Shown piece by piece: positions 59,136-64,000 of a DNA stretch of 64,000 bases. Position 1 is the stretch's first letter. The number at the start of each line of letters is the position of its first letter. The stretch is taken from contig CAILCO010000073.1 of the NCBI GenBank assembly GCA_903832735.1, positions 1 through 64,000 of the forward strand, in the 5' to 3' direction. The position numbers and the translations under genes are program-made. Source of the stretch: an uncultured Sterolibacterium sp. (GTDB lineage Bacteria > Pseudomonadota > Gammaproteobacteria > Burkholderiales > Rhodocyclaceae). The notes under the pieces are model-generated. The model did not search any database, had not been told where the DNA came from, and saw only the letters and a program-made list of their open reading frames with translations.

Positions 59136-59615
59136 ATGACAGTTACTGCCCAACTCGCTGCCGAGCCCGCTGCCGATCCCATTTACCAGACCGATTTCAT
59201 CAAGGAGATGCTGCGTCAGACGCGCGCCCTCGATAGCTACGGACAATGGGACGGCAAGGCGCCGCCGCAAATCCTCGACAGCTATGTGTTGACCCGGGAA
59301 AGAAAGCGCGAGATTCCGGTCATCGGCGACCCCGACGACCAGATCGTTGCGCGGGTGAAGGCTTTTCATAACGCCATCGCCGTGCTGATCGAGAAGGAAT
59401 GCGGCCTGATGGCCGTGCCCTACGTGATGCTCACCCATGAAGGTTTCGGCCGCGCCCTGATCGTGGTCGGCAAACTGCTAGTGATGGAGCGCACCTTGCG
59501 CGATGTACACCGCTTCGGTTTCGAGAGCCTGTCGAAGATGAAGACGGAGGCTGACAAATATCTCTCGGTGGCGCTCGAAGTCATCGGCAAATATCCCGAA
59601 GTCGCCGGCATGTGA
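59136..59615 (+). CDS. NifX-associated protein (DUF269)
   Basis: 159 aa. The DUF269 pattern FIKEMLRQTRALDSYGQWDGKAPPQILDSYVLTRERKREIPVIGDPD and LVGKLLVMERTLRDVHRFGFES-like end are clear. Conserved next to nifX in many diazotrophs; exact role unknown. ATG 59136 follows a GGAG site. Confidence 0.9.
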   Translation: MTVTAQLAAEPAADPIYQTDFIKEMLRQTRALDSYGQWDGKAPPQILDSYVLTRERKREIPVIGDPDDQIVARVKAFHNAIAVLIEKECGLMAVPYVMLTHEGFGRALIVVGKLLVMERTLRDVHRFGFESLSKMKTEADKYLSVALEVIGKYPEVAGM

Positions 59616-59642
59616 AGTGAACCACAACAGGAGAAATCTGAA

Positions 59643-59954
59643 ATGAGCCAAATCACCGGAACCACCCTGGGCGGCGCCATCTGGACGCCGGAATTCGTGA
59701 CCACGCTGGACCCGAAGAAATGTATCGGCTGCGGCCGCTGTTTCAAGGTTTGTCCGCGCAGCGTGCTCGACCTGATCGTGAGGGGCGAAGACATGGAAGT
59801 GGACGAGGACGAGGATTACGACGAGGACGACACGGCTTCGGTGATGACCATCGCCAACGCCGGCGACTGCATCGGTTGCGGCGCCTGCGGCCGGGTCTGC
59901 CCCAAGGGGTGCTACAGCTATGCCGCCGCCGAAGCGATCGCCGCCGCCGCGTGA
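59643..59954 (+). CDS. fdxB: Ferredoxin III, FdxB-type, nif-specific
   Basis: 103 aa. Two 4Fe-4S motifs CIGCGRCFKVCP and CIGCGACGRVCPKG. Between them is an unusual run of Asp/Glu (EVDEDEDYDEDD). Last gene of the nifENX unit, 27 bases after the DUF269 gene; likely electron donor for cofactor assembly. Confidence 0.93.
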   Translation: MSQITGTTLGGAIWTPEFVTTLDPKKCIGCGRCFKVCPRSVLDLIVRGEDMEVDEDEDYDEDDTASVMTIANAGDCIGCGACGRVCPKGCYSYAAAEAIAAAA

Positions 59955-59964
59955 TGTCGCACAT

Positions 59965-59980
59965 TGTCGTCTCTGCGACA
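59965..59980. promoter_or_regulatory. NifA upstream site of iscA-nifU-nifS
   Basis: TGTCGTCTCTGCGACA, exact TGT-N10-ACA, 69 bases upstream of the -24 element. Confidence 0.8.
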
Positions 59981-60049
59981 TCCCGCGGAGCCTCCGGTGA
60001 ATTACCGGAAGCCGCAGCCATGCTGGGTTGCAGGGGCGATTGCGGAAGC

Positions 60050-60065
60050 TGGTATGGAGCTTGCG
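60050..60065 (+). promoter_or_regulatory. Sigma54 -24/-12 promoter of iscA-nifU-nifS
   Basis: TGGTATGGAGCTTGCG; GG-N10-GC spacing and a perfect -12 block, two bases off in the -24 block (TGGTAT for TGGCAC). Predicted start near 60076. Confidence 0.7.
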
Positions 60066-60114
60066 GAAGTCGGATTGAAACAATATTCCTCGACCTGTCT
60101 CTAGGAGAAACGCC

Positions 60115-60441
60115 ATGATCAATCTGACGCCTGCCGCTTCGACGGCGATCAACCGCTTCATCAAAGGTGCCGAGAATCCCGTTGCCGGACTGCGCATCTT
60201 CGTCTCCGGCGGCGGCTGCGCGGGGCTGCAGTACGGGCTTCGTCTCGAGCAGGACAAGGACGAGGACGATTTCGAATTCGATATTGGCGCCAACGCCAAG
60301 CTCCTGGTCGATCCCATCAGCCGGCCTATGCTTGAAGGACTGACCGTCGATTTCATCGACAGCCTGACCCAGACCGGTTTCAAATTCAATAACCCGAATG
60401 CTTCCGGGGCCTGTTCCTGCGGCCAGTCGTTTTCCGCCTGA
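60115..60441 (+). CDS. IscA-type Fe-S carrier of the nif cluster
   Basis: 108 aa A-type carrier with the three Cys ligands [11 protein letters not shown] and CSCGQSF at the C-terminus (the C-x-C pair). Transfers Fe-S clusters to nitrogenase proteins with NifU. ATG 60115 with AGGAGAAA. First gene of its own NifA-dependent operon. Confidence 0.93.
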   Translation: MINLTPAASTAINRFIKGAENPVAGLRIFVSGGGCAGLQYGLRLEQDKDEDDFEFDIGANAKLLVDPISRPMLEGLTVDFIDSLTQTGFKFNNPNASGACSCGQSFSA

Positions 60442-60452
60442 GGAGCCTAGCC

Positions 60453-61331
60453 ATGTGGGATTATTCCGAGAAGGTCCGCGAGCATTTCTTCAACCCGAGG
60501 AACTCCGGACCGCTGGCCGGCGCCAACGGCATCGGCGACGTCGGCTCGATCAAGTGCGGCGATGCCTTGCGTCTGATGCTGAAGGTCAACCCGGACAGCG
60601 AAGTCATCGAGGATGCGCATTTCCAGACCTTCGGCTGCGGCTCGGCGATCGCGTCGAGTTCGGCCCTGACCGAGATCATCAAGAGCAAGACGCTGGACGA
60701 GGCCTTGCAGGTCAGCAACCAGGACATCGCGGATTTTCTCGACGGTCTGCCGCCGGAGAAGATGCACTGCTCGGTGATGGGGCGCGAGGCGCTGCACGCC
60801 GCGGTGGCCAACTACCGCGGCGAGGTCTGGAGCGACGACCACAAAGAAGGCGATCTGGTCTGCAAGTGCTTCGCCATCGACGCCGTGATGATAGAGCAGA
60901 CCATCCGCGGCAATAATCTCAAGACCATGGCCGACGTCACCAACTACACCAAGGCGGGTGGCGGCTGCTCGTCCTGCCACGAGAAAATCGAGGATATCCT
61001 GATCGCGGTGAATGGCCGGCTGTATTCCGAGGAAGCGCCGCAGAAAAGGACGCCGCCGGTCGAATCACCGGTCAAGCCCCAACTGACCAACTACCAGCGC
61101 ATCCGCAAGATCGAGGAAACGCTCGAAGCCCTGCGCCCGATGCTGCAGCGCGACCACGGCGACGTCACCCTGGTCGAGGTCGATGGCAAGAAAATCTATG
61201 TCGCCCTGACCGGTGCCTGCCAGGGCTGCCAGATGGAATCGGCGACGCTGGGCGGGATACAGCAGAAGCTGATCGAAGCCCTGGGCGAACTACTGCAGGT
61301 GCTGCCGGTCGCTGCTCTGGCACACGGCTGA
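60453..61331 (+). CDS. nifU: Fe-S scaffold NifU
   Basis: 292 aa, modular. N-terminal IscU-like domain ([32 protein letters not shown]), a middle [2Fe-2S] domain (CKCFAID ... [11 protein letters not shown]) and a C-terminal Nfu domain with CQGCQM. It assembles clusters for NifH and NifDK with NifS. Confidence 0.97.
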   Translation: MWDYSEKVREHFFNPRNSGPLAGANGIGDVGSIKCGDALRLMLKVNPDSEVIEDAHFQTFGCGSAIASSSALTEIIKSKTLDEALQVSNQDIADFLDGLPPEKMHCSVMGREALHAAVANYRGEVWSDDHKEGDLVCKCFAIDAVMIEQTIRGNNLKTMADVTNYTKAGGGCSSCHEKIEDILIAVNGRLYSEEAPQKRTPPVESPVKPQLTNYQRIRKIEETLEALRPMLQRDHGDVTLVEVDGKKIYVALTGACQGCQMESATLGGIQQKLIEALGELLQVLPVAALAHG

Positions 61332-61340
61332 CAGAGGGAT

Positions 61341-62555
61341 ATGAGCATGAAGCCGATCTACATGGACAACAACGCCACCACGGCCTGCGATCCTGCCGTG
61401 GTCCGGGCCATGCTGCCGTTCTTCACCGAACAGTTCGGCAACGCCTCGTCGATCCACAGCTTCGGCGCGGAAGTCGGCAAGGCCCTGAAGCAGGCCCGCG
61501 AGCAGGTGCAGAGCCTGCTCGGCGCGGCCCACGATTCGGAAATCGTGTTCACCTCCTGTGGTACCGAATCCGACGCCACGGCGATACTCTCGGCGCTGAA
61601 AGCGAATCCGGAACGGCGCAGCATCATCACCACGGTGGTCGAGCATCCGGCGATCCTGACGCTCTGCGATCACCTCGAAAAGGAGGACGTCACCGTTCAT
61701 CGCCTGCGTGTCGATCGGCGCGGCCGCATCGATCTCGACGAGTACAAGTCGCTGCTCTCGAACCGCGTCGCCATCGTCTCCGCGATGTGGGCCAACAACG
61801 AAACCGGCACCTTGTTTCCGGTCGAGGAAATGGCCGAGTTGGCCCACGAGAAGGGCATCCTATTTCACACCGACGCGGTGCAGGCCGTGGGCAAAGTGGC
61901 TATCGACCTGAAAGCGACGCGGATCGACATGCTTTCCTGTTCCGGCCACAAGCTGCACGCGCCCAAGGGCATCGGTGTCCTCTATCTGCGCCGCAATACG
62001 CGTTTCCGGCCGCTGCTGCGCGGCGGCCATCAGGAACGCGGGCGCCGCGCCGGCACCGAGAACTCGGCCTCTATCGTCGGCCTGGGCGTGGCCTGCGAAC
62101 TCGCGCAACAACACCTGGAAACCGAGAACACCACGGTCAAGGCGCTGCGCGACCGCCTCCAGCGGGGCATCCTGGCCCGCGTCGGGAACGCCTTTGCCAA
62201 CGGCGACATGCTGCATCGCCTGCCGAACACGGCCAGCATCGCTTTCGAATATGTCGAAGGCGAAGGCATCCTGCTGCTGCTCAACAAGCAGGGCATCGCC
62301 GCCTCCAGCGGCTCGGCCTGCACCTCGGGCTCGCTCGAGCCCTCGCACGTGATGCGCGCCATGGGTATCCCCTATACCGCGGCGCACGGCACCATCCGTT
62401 TCTCGCTGTCGCGCTACAACACCGAAGAGGAAGTGGATCGCGTGATTGCCGCGGTGCCGACTATCATCGCGCAGTTGCGCAAGTTGTCGCCCTACTGGAA
62501 CGTCGACGGTCCGGTCGAGAACCCGGAGCAAGCGTTCCAGCCTGCCTACGCATAA
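61341..62555 (+). CDS. nifS: Cysteine desulfurase NifS
   Basis: 404 aa. PLP enzyme supplying sulfur: MDNNATTACDP start, HTDAVQAVGK, the PLP lysine in SCSGHKLHAPKG and the catalytic Cys in SSGSACTSG. ATG 61341 (ATG 61347 also possible). Ten bases after nifU. Confidence 0.97.
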   Translation: MSMKPIYMDNNATTACDPAVVRAMLPFFTEQFGNASSIHSFGAEVGKALKQAREQVQSLLGAAHDSEIVFTSCGTESDATAILSALKANPERRSIITTVVEHPAILTLCDHLEKEDVTVHRLRVDRRGRIDLDEYKSLLSNRVAIVSAMWANNETGTLFPVEEMAELAHEKGILFHTDAVQAVGKVAIDLKATRIDMLSCSGHKLHAPKGIGVLYLRRNTRFRPLLRGGHQERGRRAGTENSASIVGLGVACELAQQHLETENTTVKALRDRLQRGILARVGNAFANGDMLHRLPNTASIAFEYVEGEGILLLLNKQGIAASSGSACTSGSLEPSHVMRAMGIPYTAAHGTIRFSLSRYNTEEEVDRVIAAVPTIIAQLRKLSPYWNVDGPVENPEQAFQPAYA

Positions 62556-62580
62556 GCAAGATATTGCTCGGAGACGGATC

Positions 62581-63591
62581 ATGGCCATTCCCATTTCGCG
62601 CCGCCGCTTCATCACCTTCGTCGCCGCGGCCGCCGGCTTGCCTCTGCTGCTGCACCAGGCGAACGCCGGGGTCAAGCTGGCGCGCTGGGACGGCAACTCA
62701 CTGGGCGCGCCGGCTTCGATCCAGCTCTACCATGCCGATGGCGAATTGGCGCGCCGGGCCATTGCCGCCGCCCTGGCCGAACTGCAGCGTCTGGAGGCGA
62801 TCTTCAGCGTCTATCGCGCCGATAGCCCGATCAGTGCGTTGAACCGCGACGGCGTGCTGGAGAATGCGCCGGATGACTTCATCGCGTTGCTCGAGCGCGC
62901 TCTCTTCCTGGCGAAGATCAGCGATGGCGTCTATGACCCGAGCGTGCAACCGCTGTGGCAACTCTACTTCCGCCATTTCACCGCCACCCGGCCCGATCCC
63001 GCCGGACCGGCGCCGCGCCAGATCGCCGCCGCGCGCGCCCTGGTCGACTGGCGCCGGGTGGAGTTGGATGCCGGGCGCCGGCGCATCGCCTTCAGTCATC
63101 CCGGCATGGGCTTGACGCTCAATGGCGGCGCACAGGGCTACATCACCGATCGCGTGGTCGATGTGCTGCGCGCCCATGGCTTCGAGCGCATGCTGGTGGA
63201 CATGGGCGAGCCGCGTGCGCTGTCGGCGAAGCCCGATGGGTCGGCCTGGCGCATCGGCATAGCCAATCCCGCCGATCCGAGCCGCACGGTGACCACGCTG
63301 GAGGTGGTGGACAAATGTGTGGCGACCTCGGGCGGCTACGGCACCCTGTTCGACGAGGCCGGCGCCTTTACCCATCTCATCGACACCCGCACCGGCCGCA
63401 CCGCGCCGGCCCTGCTCGGCGTCTCGGTGGTGGCTGACAGCGGCACCATCGCCGACGGTCTTTCGGCCGCCATGCTGCTGGCGCCGGTCGACGAGCGGCG
63501 GAGGATATTGTCCGCGGCCGGCGGGCTGCGGGCGATTTACGTCACGCCCGAAGGCGTGGTGGCCGACGTGGTGGCCAACGCGAGCGCGTGA
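62581..63591 (+). CDS. apbE: ApbE-type FAD:protein FMN transferase
   Basis: 336 aa. Tat-like signal peptide (ISRRRFITFVAAAAGLPLLL) and the ApbE domain (GVYDPSVQPLWQLY, LTLNGGAQGYITDRVVDVLR, MLVDMGEPRAL, SGGYGTLFD ... HLIDTRTGR, ADSGTIADGLSAA). It attaches FMN to a Thr in RnfG-type proteins; it is the last gene of the nifS run and a likely modifier of the RnfG encoded at 32936-33544. Confidence 0.9.
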   Translation: MAIPISRRRFITFVAAAAGLPLLLHQANAGVKLARWDGNSLGAPASIQLYHADGELARRAIAAALAELQRLEAIFSVYRADSPISALNRDGVLENAPDDFIALLERALFLAKISDGVYDPSVQPLWQLYFRHFTATRPDPAGPAPRQIAAARALVDWRRVELDAGRRRIAFSHPGMGLTLNGGAQGYITDRVVDVLRAHGFERMLVDMGEPRALSAKPDGSAWRIGIANPADPSRTVTTLEVVDKCVATSGGYGTLFDEAGAFTHLIDTRTGRTAPALLGVSVVADSGTIADGLSAAMLLAPVDERRRILSAAGGLRAIYVTPEGVVADVVANASA

Positions 63592-63744
63592 GCTTGCGGC
63601 CGATAGTCGGCACGCCGCACCCGACCTGCGACCACGTGTTGCATGCTGGGCGACCGTTAATGTAATAGCCTGGCGCGAGTCCGTGCCCTCAACGGCCGTT
63701 CCCGCTCTCAAACCCAGGTGCTCGGTAATCGTCTTGGACCCGCG
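63592..63744. other. Gap after apbE
   Basis: About 150 bases between the converging apbE and the LysR-type gene. No gene, repeat or clear terminator was seen. Confidence 0.5.
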
Positions 63745-64000
63745 CTAAGAATTCCGCTGAAAAAGACGGAAAAATAACTCGCGCAGCCAGCAGTTGCCAG
63801 GATCGTTGTTATAGCGACGGTGCCAGTACTGCTTGATGGTGAAGCCGGGAACGTTAAAGGGCAGCGGGTATACCTTGAGGCGACCGATTTTTTGCAAGGT
63901 TTCCGCCGCCTCAACCGGTACCACGGCGATCAGGTCAGTCTTTGAGACAATCTCGATCAAGGCCAGAAAGTTTTGTACCCGCAGCAGGATGGTCTGTTGA
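63745..64000 (-). CDS. LysR-type regulator, C-terminal part (runs off the window)
   Basis: The last about 85 codons, QQTILLRVQNFLALIEIVSKTDLIAVVP ... LKVYPLPFNVPGFTIKQYWHRRYNNDPGNCWLRELF, match the end of a LysR effector-binding domain. The N-terminal DNA-binding part lies beyond position 64000. Target unknown. Confidence 0.8.
   Translation of the reverse strand, partial: QQTILLRVQNFLALIEIVSKTDLIAVVPVEAAETLQKIGRLKVYPLPFNVPGFTIKQYWHRRYNNDPGNCWLRELFFRLFQRNS

Overview
The window is GC-rich chromosomal DNA from a diazotrophic betaproteobacterium. I infer a Rhodocyclales-like genome (Azoarcus/Dechloromonas/Sulfuritalea type) from the gene content, the NifL-controlled NifA and the housekeeping neighbourhood. 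No rRNA, tRNA or CRISPR array was seen.

Region 1 (1-11.7 kb, almost all minus strand) is housekeeping: slmA, a HAD nucleotidase, argB, nudB, a barstar-like inhibitor with a secreted barnase-like RNase, aspS, a DUF502 membrane protein, an FmdB zinc ribbon, the type IV pilus genes pilD-pilC-pilB, and a CNNM/CBS transporter. Region 2 (11.9-19.8 kb) holds an 1175-aa fused flavin/Fe-S oxidoreductase, a PCu(A)C copper chaperone, an orphan sensor kinase, a hydroxyacid-oxoacid transhydrogenase and a small unknown ORF. Region 3 (19.9-23.5 kb) is a cyanate uptake and degradation operon (ABC transporter plus cynS) behind a sigma54-type promoter.

Region 4 (23.7-63.6 kb) is a nearly complete nitrogen-fixation island: nifV-W-Z-M; rnfG-E-A-B-C-D-H (minus strand); nifL-nifA; nifB with two ferredoxins and draG; a three-gene operon with a SIR2-like protein; draT; nifH-D-K-T, ferredoxin, nifY and two nif-linked unknowns; nifQ plus a GNAT acetyltransferase; nifE-N-X, a DUF269 protein and fdxB; iscA-nifU-nifS; and an apbE-like flavin transferase. 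The window ends inside a LysR-type regulator.

The regulation can be read from the DNA. Sigma54 -24/-12 elements (GG-N10-GC) precede nifV, rnfG, nifL, nifB, nifH, nifQ, nifE, iscA and the cyanate operon. NifA-type upstream sites (TGT-N10-ACA, here nearly always TGTCG-N6-CGACA) lie near all of the nif ones. Two pairs of divergent operons, rnfG/nifL and nifQ/nifE, share a single site. NifL/NifA therefore appear to control synthesis, maturation and electron supply (Rnf, ferredoxins), while DraT/DraG can modify NifH post-translationally at the conserved Arg.

The most unusual parts are: a SIR2-like/unknown/58-aa operon between draG and draT; a small restriction-type island between nifA and nifB bounded by two inverted copies of a ~165-bp palindromic element; several dispersed intergenic repeat families, one of them inside the nifE leader; a remnant ferredoxin ORF joined to draG; and an RnfD that lacks the usual flavinylated threonine.
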